Notes under the pieces: generated by a model
What the model was told of the DNA's origin: nothing
The model's input: the letters and a program-made list of their open reading frames with translations, nothing else
The model's database searches: none
Shown: positions 8,090 to 16,412 of the stretch, piece by piece
Layout: each line of letters opens with the position of its first letter
Numbering within the stretch: the first letter of the stretch is position 1
Assembly: GCA_024225195.1 (NCBI GenBank)
Contig: JAAEMV010000768.1
Span: 1 to 33,900, forward strand
Direction of reading: 5' to 3'
Length of the DNA: 33,900 bases
Origin: Planctomycetaceae bacterium
Lineage (GTDB): Bacteria > Planctomycetota > Planctomycetia > Pirellulales > Pirellulaceae
Position numbers and translations under genes: made by a program

Positions 8090-8329
8090 ATGAGAAATTC
8101 AATCCGAAAATTATTGCAGCTTCCTGCTGACGGAATGATTTTTTGCGTGCGAATGTATCAGGTTGGTCTCAGTCCACTGCTTGGCAAAAACTGTCGATTT
8201 ACCCCGACGTGTAGCAATTATTTCATTCAGTCGGTCCGCAAGTACGGTGCTGTTCGCGGGGCATGGAAGGGAGCGATGCGGATTTGTCGATGCCACCCGT
8301 TTCACCGCGGAGGCCACGACCCTCCTTAG
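8090..8329 (+). CDS. yidD: membrane protein insertion efficiency factor YidD
   Basis: A 79-residue protein with the full family signature: an N-terminal hydrophobic segment (MIFCVRMYQVGLSPLLG), then CRFTPTCSNYFIQSVRKYG with two conserved cysteines, then the C-terminal RICRCHPFHRGGHDP block. YidD is an amphipathic inner-membrane-associated protein that assists Sec/YidC insertion. GAGG seven bases ahead of the ATG supports the start. It follows rnpA, as in most bacteria, but yidC is absent downstream, where a convergent minus-strand gene begins instead. Confidence 0.95.
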   Translation: MRNSIRKLLQLPADGMIFCVRMYQVGLSPLLGKNCRFTPTCSNYFIQSVRKYGAVRGAWKGAMRICRCHPFHRGGHDPP

Positions 8330-8394
8330 GCTAACCGGTAATCGGCTTGCACTTAAGAAAGACGTAGAGCGTGCAGGTTCTGTTAATGCACGGA

Positions 8395-10293
8395 TCAGTT
8401 CATTAGTTTTTTGGTGATTGCTTCGACATCGTAGACACAGCCTCCCCAAGTTCCGCCGCTGACATGTTGAAGTGCCGCCCATAATCTTGTGTCGTCGGGA
8501 AGATTGGCGTGCTGTTTTAATTCGGGATTAAGTTCTCTGGCGTCCAGTTCGCTGATTTCTCCGCCAAAATCGAGCGAGCCTGAAAGATTAATGGTGTCGA
8601 TTTCGATGGTGATTGGATCGCCCTCCTGGATTTTACCGATCCTCCCTCCCGCGAGCGCTTCCGGGCTAATGTGGCCTATGCAGGGGCCGGTTGAGACCCC
8701 CGAAAACCGTCCGTCGGTCAGCAACGCGACATGTTTGCCATAGGGTAAATATTTGAGTGCAAATGTAATTTGAGCGGTTTCCGGCATTCCCGCTCCCAAA
8801 GCTCCAATTCCAATCAAGACCATGACGTCTCCTTCTTGGATCCGATCGTCTCCGCGAGATTTCACTGCGGCAATCGCATCGGCTTCGCTGCAAAAAACGC
8901 GGGCAGGTCCGCTGTGGCGATAAACTCCGTCGTCATCAATGACCTCGGGATCGATAGCGGTGCTCTTGACGATCGAACCCTCCGTCGCGAGGTTGCCCAT
9001 CGGAAACGTAACCGTGCTGCAGAATCCTTGACCTGGTTTTCGAATAACGTTGTTCGGGTCAATCGCATCGAGTTCAACTAGTTTTTCCTGGAGACGTTGC
9101 CTTCGCTCTGAGCGTTCCCACCAATCAAGATTGTCGCCGAGTGTTTTTCCTGAAACGGTCAACACATCTAAATTTAGGAGTCCAAGATCGCGGAGGCGGA
9201 GCATTACCTCGGGGACTCCTCCCGCGAGGAAGACCTGAACGGTGGCATATCCCACGGGGCCGTTGGGGAGTGAATCCACCAGTCGAGGAACCATTGCGTT
9301 AATGCGCTGCCAGTCAGACACATCGGGTCTTTTGAGGTTGGCAGCGTGCGCGATAGCAGGAATATGCAGAACTAGATTGGTAGAGCCTCCAAATGCCGCG
9401 TGGGTAATCATGGCATTTTCAATGGATTCATCGGTCAAAATATCACTGGTATTTATTTTGGATTGATGAAGTTGAGCGAGGGTGGCACCGCTTCGGTAGG
9501 CCAGGTCGAGCCAAATTTCCGAACCTGATGGACTCAAGGCAGAGTGTGGTAATGAAAGGCCGAGTGCCTCGCCAACCACTTGAGCCGTTGCTGCAGTCCC
9601 CAGAAACTGGCATCCCCCTCCGGGGGTGCCGCAGGCTTTGCAGCCAAGTTCTGCCGCTTCCTTGAGACTGATTTCACCGTGTGCGTAACGCGGCCCAATC
9701 GATTGTATTTTTCCTAAGTCTTCCCCGTTTTGGGTCAGCAGCGTTACGCCTCCGGGAACGAGAACCGAGGGAAGGTGCCCGAGTCCAGCAATTGCCATCA
9801 TCATTGCGGGGAGGCCTTTGTCGCACGTCGCAACCCCTATGACACCTTTCGCGGTTGGTAGCGAGCGCGTAAGTCGGCGAAAAATAATTGCTGCGTCATT
9901 GCGATAGGCGAGTGAGTCAAACATGCCGAGCGTGCCTTGCGTTCTGCCATCACAGGGATCGCTGCAAAAGCCAGCAAATGGAATTCCACCAGACGCTGCG
10001 ATGGCCATTGCCGCTTTTTCCATCAACAGCCCAACCTCCCAGTGGCCAGTATGGTATCCAAGAGCAATCGGAGAACCATCCTGCCGACGAATCCCGCCCT
10101 GCGTTGAAAGGACCAGGAAATTCGGCCGTCGCATGCTTTGCGGATCCCATCCCATTCCAGCGTTTTGAGTCCATCCAAAGATGTCACCACTGGCTGAGGT
10201 TTTTAATTGTTCGCCTGCGAAGGGAAGTTGGCCGCGAGGGCCTTGCGCGGTTGTGCGGAGGTCGTAAATTTTTTCGTTTGCAGAATCGAGCAT
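8395..10293 (-). CDS. yjhG: YjhG/YagF-type D-xylonate dehydratase (IlvD/Edd family)
   Basis: A 632-residue dehydratase very similar by eye to E. coli YjhG along its length: [86 protein letters not shown] and the C-terminal [22 protein letters not shown]. Candidate Fe-S cysteines are at about residues 114, 157 and 228. The family removes water from aldonic acids; YjhG turns D-xylonate into 2-keto-3-deoxy-D-xylonate in the cytoplasm. The FAH-family gene 140 bases upstream on the same strand is a fit for the next step, and a GntP-type permease diverges beyond it. Another pentonate or hexonate could be the substrate. It converges on yidD with a 65-base gap. Confidence 0.88.
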   Translation of the reverse strand: MLDSANEKIYDLRTTAQGPRGQLPFAGEQLKTSASGDIFGWTQNAGMGWDPQSMRRPNFLVLSTQGGIRRQDGSPIALGYHTGHWEVGLLMEKAAMAIAASGGIPFAGFCSDPCDGRTQGTLGMFDSLAYRNDAAIIFRRLTRSLPTAKGVIGVATCDKGLPAMMMAIAGLGHLPSVLVPGGVTLLTQNGEDLGKIQSIGPRYAHGEISLKEAAELGCKACGTPGGGCQFLGTAATAQVVGEALGLSLPHSALSPSGSEIWLDLAYRSGATLAQLHQSKINTSDILTDESIENAMITHAAFGGSTNLVLHIPAIAHAANLKRPDVSDWQRINAMVPRLVDSLPNGPVGYATVQVFLAGGVPEVMLRLRDLGLLNLDVLTVSGKTLGDNLDWWERSERRQRLQEKLVELDAIDPNNVIRKPGQGFCSTVTFPMGNLATEGSIVKSTAIDPEVIDDDGVYRHSGPARVFCSEADAIAAVKSRGDDRIQEGDVMVLIGIGALGAGMPETAQITFALKYLPYGKHVALLTDGRFSGVSTGPCIGHISPEALAGGRIGKIQEGDPITIEIDTINLSGSLDFGGEISELDARELNPELKQHANLPDDTRLWAALQHVSGGTWGGCVYDVEAITKKLMN

Positions 10294-10346
10294 GGATAAC
10301 CATTAACAACTGTTCAGAAAGTTTGCCTGTTCCCCATGATAGCGTC

Positions 10347-10367
10347 TAAAACCGCTGACCTGCAGCG
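10347..10367 (-). terminator. weak hairpin terminator candidate after the FAH gene
   Basis: Read on the minus strand, a 5-base stem CGCTG / CAGCG with a 5-base loop is followed by GTTTTAG. It lies about 67 bases after the FAH stop and ahead of the yjhG start. The stem and T run are both short, so read-through into yjhG is likely even if it functions. Confidence 0.3.
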
Positions 10368-10433
10368 AGGGCGGCGAGCTACTTTCATAAACCGCTTCAC
10401 AACACGGATTCAATGCCAGGCTTAAGCAATAAA

Positions 10434-11276
10434 CTACTCAACTTCGTTTTCTAAAACCCCTAGTCCCTCAATTTGAATTTGAATTCGGTCGCCCGATTGC
10501 AGCGTGAATCCAGAATCCGGGACGATTCCAGTTCCAGTCATTAAGTAGGCTCCACAGGGAAATTCGTTTTCTCTGAATAGGTAATCCGCTAACTCGGGAA
10601 AGGTGCGTTTCAATTGAGAGATCGATGTGTCGCCTTGAAATACAACGTTAGCGAGACGAGAAATCATGATGGAAATTTTTGTGTCAGGTGTTAGGACATT
10701 TCCGACAACCAAGCAGGGGCCGATAGCACACGAGCCTCGGTAGATTTTTGCTTGAGGAAGGTAAAGCGGATTCTCGCCTTCGATCGACCGAGAGCTCATG
10801 TCGTTGCCAATCGTGTATCCAAAAATATGTCCCGCTGAATTGATGGCCAGTGTCAGCTCCGGTTCGGGGACATTCCATGCTGAATCTTTGCGAATACAGA
10901 CGGGCGCCAGGTGCCCTCTCGCTCGGGAGCCAGTCGATTTGAAAAATAATTCGGGTCGTTCAGCTTCGTAGACCAAATCATAAAAATGGTCTCCACCTGA
11001 TTGTTCGCTTTCTTCCATTCGGGCAGATTTGCTTCGCATGTAGGTCACGCCGGCTGCCCATATTTCTTGATTTTCAACGGGAGCTTGCCAGGGGTGTTTC
11101 TCAATGACAGATTTTTGCTGGATAGGCTCGGAATCGGTTGAGTCAAAAAAAGAGGTGAGATAGTCGGCAGGGTTGGATGCCTGAAAGAGGCTATCCAGCG
11201 AGAACCCCTGAACGCGAATTATCCGATTAAAATTTTGCAGAACATAGTCGTCTTGGTCGCGATAGATCTTTATCAT
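10434..11276 (-). CDS. fumarylacetoacetate hydrolase-family protein, probable 2-keto-3-deoxy-pentonate dehydratase
   Basis: 280 residues with the FAH fold: the metal site ExE at residues 138/140 ([12 protein letters not shown]), the third ligand candidate D159 in [24 protein letters not shown], and [12 protein letters not shown] near the end. The segments [18 protein letters not shown] and [19 protein letters not shown] match the subgroup that includes Caulobacter XylX-type enzymes, which convert 2-keto-3-deoxy-xylonate or -arabinonate to 2-oxoglutarate semialdehyde. Standing between yjhG and a GntP permease fits that role. Other FAH proteins are hydrolases, isomerases or decarboxylases, so the exact reaction is an inference. 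The semialdehyde dehydrogenase needed to finish the pathway is not in the window. The ATG begins only four bases from a dyad in the divergent promoter region. Confidence 0.75.
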   Translation of the reverse strand: MIKIYRDQDDYVLQNFNRIIRVQGFSLDSLFQASNPADYLTSFFDSTDSEPIQQKSVIEKHPWQAPVENQEIWAAGVTYMRSKSARMEESEQSGGDHFYDLVYEAERPELFFKSTGSRARGHLAPVCIRKDSAWNVPEPELTLAINSAGHIFGYTIGNDMSSRSIEGENPLYLPQAKIYRGSCAIGPCLVVGNVLTPDTKISIMISRLANVVFQGDTSISQLKRTFPELADYLFRENEFPCGAYLMTGTGIVPDSGFTLQSGDRIQIQIEGLGVLENEVE

Positions 11277-11279
11277 AGT

Positions 11280-11302
11280 GAAAGTAATCTAAGTTAACTT
11301 TC
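11280..11302. promoter_or_regulatory. dyad in the 61-base FAH/gntP divergent region, candidate operator
   Basis: GAAAGT at 11280-11285 and ACTTTC at 11297-11302 form an inverted repeat spaced by 11 bases. The perfect 10-base palindrome AAGTTAACTT at 11291-11300 overlaps its right half. The site sits between two divergent genes of one apparent pathway, where a GntR-, LacI- or IclR-type repressor could control both. No regulator gene is nearby. Confidence 0.45.
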
Positions 11303-11337
11303 CTCATGAACCAACCCGCCCCTTAGGTGAGATCCTC

Positions 11338-12879
11338 ATGTCAGCGCTCAATAACCAACCCGATTTGTTTTTTTTAATTGGGCAACAAGGGAGTTTGTTA
11401 GGAGCCGTCGGAGGTGAAGGGTCACTCTCGCTTACTTATTTGCTTAGTTTGCTGGTTGCTGCTGTGGCCTTGCTGTTGTTTTTAATTTTGAAATTGAGAG
11501 TCCAGGCATTTCTTGCACTGATTTTGGCAAGTTTATTTGTTGCGGTTGGATCATCTCAGGAATTGACTGGCGGTGCCGGAGATTTAGAGCTTGCCAAAAT
11601 TGGCGCGGAAATCCAAAACGGGATGGGGTCTAGTCTTGGTTTTATTGCGACGATCATCGGGCTCGGGGCAATTTTTGGATCGCTGCTTGAGCATTCGGGC
11701 GGCGCTCAGAGTTTGGCGAAATCATTATTGAAATTATTTGGCGAAAAGCGGGCCTCCTGGGCGATGGTTCTGACGGGGTTCATCATTTCGATCCCCGTTT
11801 TTCTGGATGTCGCGTTGGTGATTTTGGCACCGATTCTGTACGCACTTTCCAAAAAGACTGGTAAATCTGTATTGGCGTTTGGCCTGCCTTTGTTGGCAGG
11901 ACTCATGGTGACTCACGCCTTCGTACCTCCGACGCCTGGGCCGGTCTGGGTTGCCTACGAGTTAGGGGTTGGACTCGGTTGGGTGATTCTGTTCGGTAGC
12001 ATCGTCGGCTTGCCGACCGCGATTGTTTGTGGAGTTTGGCTGCCCCGGCGAATGTCTGAAAAGTTATACATCGCGCCACCTGCTGATTTTGATGAAGGCC
12101 CCGAAGAAGGAGAAGAGGTTTTACCTAGTTTTCTTTCTGTGTTGATCATGATTGGGTTTCCAATTCTTTTGATCTTGGTCGGTACGATTGTCAAAGAGCT
12201 TCTCGTTTACAATATCGATACAGGGCTGGATCGCGACGAGTATGCCGCCGCTGTTTCTGATGCGGTTGCCGGGGCACCATTGGGAATGAAATTTCTTTAC
12301 TTCGTAGGGCATCCGATCATTGCCCTTCTCATTGCGACGGTGATGGCGTTAATTTTCTTTGGTTACCTTCGCGGTTACGATAAAAACGAATTGATGGAAG
12401 TGACGACGAAGGCGTTGGGGCCAGCCGGCATCATTATTCTAATCACGGGGGCTGGCGGAGTGTTTAAGGGGGTTATGGGAGCGAGTGGTGTGAGCGACGC
12501 GTTGCGTGAAGTCTGTCAGGGTTGGGGGATTCCCGTCTTGTTACTCGCTTATTTATTCGCGTTGTTTGTTCGTGTTGCTCAGGGATCCGCAACTGTTGCC
12601 ATGGTGACGGCCGCGGGGTTGATGACTGCAATGGTCGAGGGACTGTCGCAAGCACAATTAGCGTTAATTGTGGTTGCGATTGCAGCGGGGGCATCTGCCG
12701 TTTCTCATGTCAATGACAGTGGGTTCTGGCTGGTAAGCCGCTACATGATGATGACTGAAAAGCAAACTTTTCAGACCTGGACGGTTATCTCAACTGTCGT
12801 TTCTGTAATTGGTTTTTTACTGGCAGCGCTACTCTGGGTGTTGCTTCCATTCATTGTCGCTTTAATTGACTTAGCCTAG
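11338..12879 (+). CDS. GntP-family gluconate/aldonate:H+ symporter
   Basis: A 513-residue, very hydrophobic protein with about 12 membrane segments. GntP hallmarks are clear: GLGAIFGSLLEHSGGAQSLA, ISIPVFLDVALVILAPILYALSKKTG, the HAFVPPTPGP loop and the C-terminal GASAVSHVNDSGFWLVSRY. Members import gluconate and related sugar acids with protons across the inner membrane. A cytoplasmic loop near residues 240-262 is unusually acidic (FDEGPEEGEEV). Divergence from the FAH/yjhG pair across 61 bases suggests it imports the aldonate those enzymes use, perhaps xylonate. GGTGAG just ahead of the ATG is a modest ribosome site. The substrate is inferred from context only. Confidence 0.9.
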   Translation: MSALNNQPDLFFLIGQQGSLLGAVGGEGSLSLTYLLSLLVAAVALLLFLILKLRVQAFLALILASLFVAVGSSQELTGGAGDLELAKIGAEIQNGMGSSLGFIATIIGLGAIFGSLLEHSGGAQSLAKSLLKLFGEKRASWAMVLTGFIISIPVFLDVALVILAPILYALSKKTGKSVLAFGLPLLAGLMVTHAFVPPTPGPVWVAYELGVGLGWVILFGSIVGLPTAIVCGVWLPRRMSEKLYIAPPADFDEGPEEGEEVLPSFLSVLIMIGFPILLILVGTIVKELLVYNIDTGLDRDEYAAAVSDAVAGAPLGMKFLYFVGHPIIALLIATVMALIFFGYLRGYDKNELMEVTTKALGPAGIIILITGAGGVFKGVMGASGVSDALREVCQGWGIPVLLLAYLFALFVRVAQGSATVAMVTAAGLMTAMVEGLSQAQLALIVVAIAAGASAVSHVNDSGFWLVSRYMMMTEKQTFQTWTVISTVVSVIGFLLAALLWVLLPFIVALIDLA

Positions 12880-12938
12880 AAGACGATCCTTCTTGCCCTA
12901 GCCTGACTGTCATTCGCGTCGGCAGCATTGGGCGAAAT

Positions 12939-13427
12939 CTAATCGCGAAAGTGTAGATCGCAGGTGCCCTCGTCGTCGCAGGCTTCATTCTTCTTCCCCG
13001 CGATCTTGTAGCGACGTTTTGCGATTTGACGGTATACCCATTGCTGGATTGAGCCTGTCAGCGGGATGTGGAACAAAGGGGCGAGAATCCAAAGCTTGGG
13101 CAATCGTAGTGTTAGATACTTAATGGCCAATGCACCTCCGAGACGGCGGTCGGAGTAGGCTCCGCCGTGATTAGGAATCAAAAACAGTTGTTCCATCAAT
13201 TGCTGATGGGACAGGTCGGGGAAATGTTCCGTGACGAAGGGTTCGTGGAGTGAAATGAAAGCGAGGCGGTTCTTTCCGTCTAGGCGATAAAGGTTCATCA
13301 CCTGCGACGTGCAAAAGTTGCAGGTGCCGTCATAGATCAGGACATCGGCGTCGGGTAGGGACACAGGGGAAGGCAAGGCTGTCGGTGGGACGGCCAGCGC
13401 GTCGTCGATGATTTTTTTTTCATCCAT
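12939..13427 (-). CDS. DCC-family (DUF393) thiol-disulfide oxidoreductase-like protein
   Basis: 162 residues. The family signature DxxCxxC is at residues 33-39 (IYDGTCNFCTSQV), followed by a LAFISLHEP strand, a YSDRRLGGALAI segment and the hydrophobic LPKLWILAPLFHIP helix typical of YuxK/DUF393 proteins. These are small thioredoxin-like proteins with a presumed redox role; no physiological substrate is known. The C-terminus adds a KKNEACDDEGTCDLHF tail with two more cysteines, which could be a redox or metal pair specific to this lineage. It converges with gntP (59-base gap) and diverges from the coiled-coil gene at 13765. Confidence 0.85.
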   Translation of the reverse strand: MDEKKIIDDALAVPPTALPSPVSLPDADVLIYDGTCNFCTSQVMNLYRLDGKNRLAFISLHEPFVTEHFPDLSHQQLMEQLFLIPNHGGAYSDRRLGGALAIKYLTLRLPKLWILAPLFHIPLTGSIQQWVYRQIAKRRYKIAGKKNEACDDEGTCDLHFRD

Positions 13428-13764
13428 GTAAATGACCTAAGGGCAAGCTAAACGCACAGATGCTGTCACAAAATCCGAAATGTCGACTGAAACTTGGTGT
13501 TAGCGGGTGAACGCTGCCCACTTTTTGTACCGAGGTAAAACAGGGGCGCTAACGTAAAAATGAAAATATATGTTGCTTTTTTCGGTTGGAACGCGGGATT
13601 GCCAATAGCCTTCTCTTAAAAATGCCACATATAATGAAACTTAGTAGGCAGTCATTGGGGTAGAAGGCACCGCAAGGTTTGTAAACGCTGGTAATTTTAA
13701 CCCCCAAATGTTAATCAGGCCGTTGGCATTGAGTGTTTTGGGAAATTGATACAGGGAGTCGGTT
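13428..13764. promoter_or_regulatory. 337-base divergent region with a consensus -10 box
   Basis: No gene is apparent here. A perfect TATAAT lies at 13630-13635, about 130 bases ahead of the GTG start at 13765. The best -35-like hexamer (TTGCCA at 13599-13604) is too far away at 25 bases, so the promoter call is tentative. A 7-base inverted repeat GTTAGCG (13499-13505) / CGCTAAC (13547-13553) with a 41-base spacer lies nearer the DCC gene and is unexplained. Confidence 0.35.
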
Positions 13765-15465
13765 GTGAACAAAATCCGTCAAAAAGTAGCACAGGCCCGC
13801 CGTCGGATTGTGATCGGCTATTTTTTCAACGTGCTTACTTGGTCAGTGTTTTCTTGCTTGCTCTTGGCGGCGATCGGTTTGGCGGTCCCTAAAATTTGGT
13901 ATTTGAGTTTTCTTCAAGCGGAGTCGGATTATCAAAACTGGGTCTACTCTTGGATTGCTGGAGGGGCTCTTTTAGGGGTTTTGATTCCTTTGGTTGTGAC
14001 CTGGCGAAAAACTGCATCGCAACTGAGTGCAGCGATTGAAGTTGACCGGCGATTTGGTTTGAAAGAGCGACTTTCAAGCGCGTTAACACTGGAAGAGAAG
14101 GTTGCGGAAACAAGTGTTGGGCAGGCTTTGCTTAATGATGCTGCTGACCAGGCAGATACGATCGATGTCCGCGATGAGTTTCGTTACCAACCTACGGTTC
14201 GCGCGTTCCTGCCAATCATACCTATCCTGCTTTTGTTTGGAATCATGATGATTCCAAACGCCGAAAAGAAAGCGGGCGCGTCGGAGCCCGAACGAACTGA
14301 TTCCAAGCAAGTTAAAATTGCGATTGAGGAATTGAAAAAGCAGATGGAGCAAAAACGTAAGGAAAGAATCGCAAAGGGATTGAAAGACGCTGATGGTAAA
14401 GTCGAAGCACTCGAGAAAAAATTTGACAAGTTAATCGATGAAAAAGAGACGGGTAAAAAAGACGCATTGATTAAATTGAACGACATCAAGAAACAGATTA
14501 CGGAGCGGCAAAAGGAACTCGGAAGTAGCAAGGAGTTAAAGGAAAGCCTGAATAAATTAAAAGACGCAGGTGAAGGTCCCGCGAAAGAACTTGCCGATGC
14601 GATGAGCAAGGGAGATATGGCGGAAGCGAAAAAGGCAATTAAAGACTTGGTTAAGAAACTAAAAGCGGGCGAGCTGAGTGAGATCGAAAAGAAAAAGCTG
14701 GCCAAGGATCTTAAAAACATGGCAAAGGAATTGAAAAAGGCTGCTGAAGAGCATGAAGCGGAAAAGAAGAAACTTGAAGAGCAAATAGAAAAGGCCGTGA
14801 AAGAAGGCGATCTCGATAAGGCAGCTCAACTGCAACAGAAGCTCGAAGAGAAAAAGGCGATGGATCAGCAGCAACAGAAGCTTAAGCAAATGGCCGAAAA
14901 GCTTGCCGATTGTGCTGAATGCATGAAGCCCGGAGGCAAACCCGGTGGGCAGAAGCCCGGTGAGGACGGCCAGCAGGGGAACCCACAGCAGAAACAAGAG
15001 GGCATGAAGAAAGCTGGTGAAGCTCTCGAAGATCTAGCGAAACAGTTGGAGCAAATGCAGCAAGAAATGGGCGAGATGGAAGCGCTGGAAGATCTTGAGG
15101 AAATGGCAGATGAGTGTAAGGATGGTCTTGCTGAAGGGGGAAAGAACGGGCAAGGGAAAAAGGACGGTCCACCGAAGTGGCAGGATTGGGCAAAAGGTAG
15201 CGGCAGAGGCGCGGGGCAGCGAGATTTAGAGAAGGGTGACACGGGAACCTTCAAATCAAAAGTTAAAGGAAAGCTCCAGCAAGGTCAGACTGTCGTCACT
15301 GGAACCGCCGATGGAAAAAATTTGGTGGGTCGTTCGGTCAGTGAGACACGTGAGCTGATTGAGGCTTCGATTAGTAAGGAATCGGATCCACTTGAAAATC
15401 AGAAAATGTCACGGAATCAACGAGAGCATGCTCAGCAGTACTTTAAGTCTCTGCGTGATAAATAG
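13765..15465 (+). CDS. membrane-anchored Lys/Glu-rich coiled-coil protein, DUF4175-like N-terminus
   Basis: 566 residues from a GTG preceded by GGGAG. The N-terminal part has hydrophobic segments at about 15-45, 63-81 and 148-165. Between the second and third is a charged helical stretch with LSAAIEVDRRFGLKERLSSALTLEE, resembling the same place in the DUF4175-like protein at 30738. From about 170 to 390 it is almost wholly charged coiled coil (Lys/Glu repeats), then a Gly/Pro/Gln-rich linker (GGKPGGQKPGEDGQQG), more helix, and a C-terminus ending in NQREHAQQYFKSLRDK, a tail style shared with planctomycete proteins of this type. A CAEC pair occurs near 384-387. It is not recognised as a named family; the topology suggests an envelope scaffold. 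No partner gene is adjacent on the same strand. Confidence 0.8.
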   Translation: MNKIRQKVAQARRRIVIGYFFNVLTWSVFSCLLLAAIGLAVPKIWYLSFLQAESDYQNWVYSWIAGGALLGVLIPLVVTWRKTASQLSAAIEVDRRFGLKERLSSALTLEEKVAETSVGQALLNDAADQADTIDVRDEFRYQPTVRAFLPIIPILLLFGIMMIPNAEKKAGASEPERTDSKQVKIAIEELKKQMEQKRKERIAKGLKDADGKVEALEKKFDKLIDEKETGKKDALIKLNDIKKQITERQKELGSSKELKESLNKLKDAGEGPAKELADAMSKGDMAEAKKAIKDLVKKLKAGELSEIEKKKLAKDLKNMAKELKKAAEEHEAEKKKLEEQIEKAVKEGDLDKAAQLQQKLEEKKAMDQQQQKLKQMAEKLADCAECMKPGGKPGGQKPGEDGQQGNPQQKQEGMKKAGEALEDLAKQLEQMQQEMGEMEALEDLEEMADECKDGLAEGGKNGQGKKDGPPKWQDWAKGSGRGAGQRDLEKGDTGTFKSKVKGKLQQGQTVVTGTADGKNLVGRSVSETRELIEASISKESDPLENQKMSRNQREHAQQYFKSLRDK

Positions 15466-15506
15466 GTGAAGCGAGTTGTTGGTCGCAAGTGGTGGGAAAT
15501 TGCTGA

Positions 15507-15564
15507 GAGAGCCTTAAGTATTTTCCGCTTTGCTGACACACTGCCGACCTGATCTTAAGCTCTC
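15507..15564. repeat. inverted repeat between two convergent genes
   Basis: GAGAGC-c-TTAAG at 15507-15518 is complementary to CTTAAGCTCTC at 15554-15564 apart from one bulged base, with a loop of about 35 bases. It lies in the 97-base gap between the convergent genes ending at 15465 and 15563, and its right arm touches the hydrolase stop codon. It could serve as a bidirectional 3' end structure, although no T run follows either arm. Confidence 0.4.
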
Positions 15565-16351
15565 AATTGATTTCAGTAAGGAAACGGCTGCCCCAAGTCG
15601 CAATTAAATTCGCGACGTAGGTTGTGTCGTTGTTGCGATTAACGAAGAGGTGGTCGGAATCAACGAGTGTAATCAGCGATTTTGCGCCTGATGTATATTT
15701 AAAAATATCGAGTGCGTGCTGGAAGTCCAGCGTTTCATCGGCTGGCGAATGCATGATCAAATGGGGGACTGTAATCCTCTGGATTCGCTCCTGCAGATCG
15801 AAGTCTCTTAAGCTATCAAGCATCTGCTTTTTGATGATATGAGTTCTGCCTCCAATCGTAACGGTACCGCTGCCGTTAGAAATGATTTCTGGATTTTGGC
15901 TGCCAAGGAATTCTGCGAGGTGCCGTGTGCACGAGGGCGAAGCAAGGGTTGTGAGCGCCCGGCAGGATGGAATCGACTCGACCGCGGCCATCATCGCCGC
16001 ACCGCCGAGAGAATGTCCAATCAACAAAGAGGGAGCTTGGTAGTGTTCTGCCAGCCATTGGCTCGCGGAGTGAACATCTGAAAGGTTGGATTCAATATTG
16101 GTATCAGCAAAGTCTCCCTGGCTATCGCCAAGTCCCGTGAAATCGAATCGGAGCACGCCTATATTTCGCTTGGCGAGAGCTCGACTTATTCGCACGATCG
16201 CTTTTAGATCTTTCGTACAAGTAAAGCAGTGAGCAAATAACGCGAAGGTGTCTGGGAGCTCTTTTCCAGTGGCCGAAGGTGATGGGAGTTCTAAGATTCC
16301 GGCCAGTCGTTTGTTGGCGGAGCTCATGAAGTTGATACGAGAACTTGGCAT
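15563..16351 (-). CDS. alpha/beta hydrolase, OsmC-fusion-type but stand-alone
   Basis: 262 residues with a full serine-hydrolase set: nucleophile S114 in GHSLGG, acid D205 (HSPADETLDF) and base H234 (VDSDHLF). The oxyanion region contains ALFAHCFTCTKDLKAIVRISRALAKRNIGVLRFDFTGLGDSQGDFADTN, split here for length. These segments are characteristic of the hydrolase half of bifunctional alpha/beta hydrolase-OsmC proteins, but this protein ends right after the hydrolase domain and no OsmC gene is next to it. Substrate unknown; an ester or peptidase-like activity on small molecules is the safe statement. A second in-frame ATG at 16327 is possible. The deacetylase gene lies 61 bases upstream on the same strand, so the two may be co-transcribed. 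Confidence 0.85.
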   Translation of the reverse strand: MPSSRINFMSSANKRLAGILELPSPSATGKELPDTFALFAHCFTCTKDLKAIVRISRALAKRNIGVLRFDFTGLGDSQGDFADTNIESNLSDVHSASQWLAEHYQAPSLLIGHSLGGAAMMAAVESIPSCRALTTLASPSCTRHLAEFLGSQNPEIISNGSGTVTIGGRTHIIKKQMLDSLRDFDLQERIQRITVPHLIMHSPADETLDFQHALDIFKYTSGAKSLITLVDSDHLFVNRNNDTTYVANLIATWGSRFLTEIN

Positions 16352-16412
16352 GGTCGATGTTCTAAGAATTTTAAGACGAGAATTTGAGGGGGTGGATTAA
16401 CACAGATGTTTT

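Noticed and set aside
14184-14720. 178-residue minus-strand frame rich in Ser, Phe and Leu
   Set aside because: It is antisense to the Lys/Glu coiled coil at 13765; AAG/GAA-rich codons read backwards give CTT/TTC, which explains the composition. The other long minus-strand frames there (14659-15254) have the same origin.
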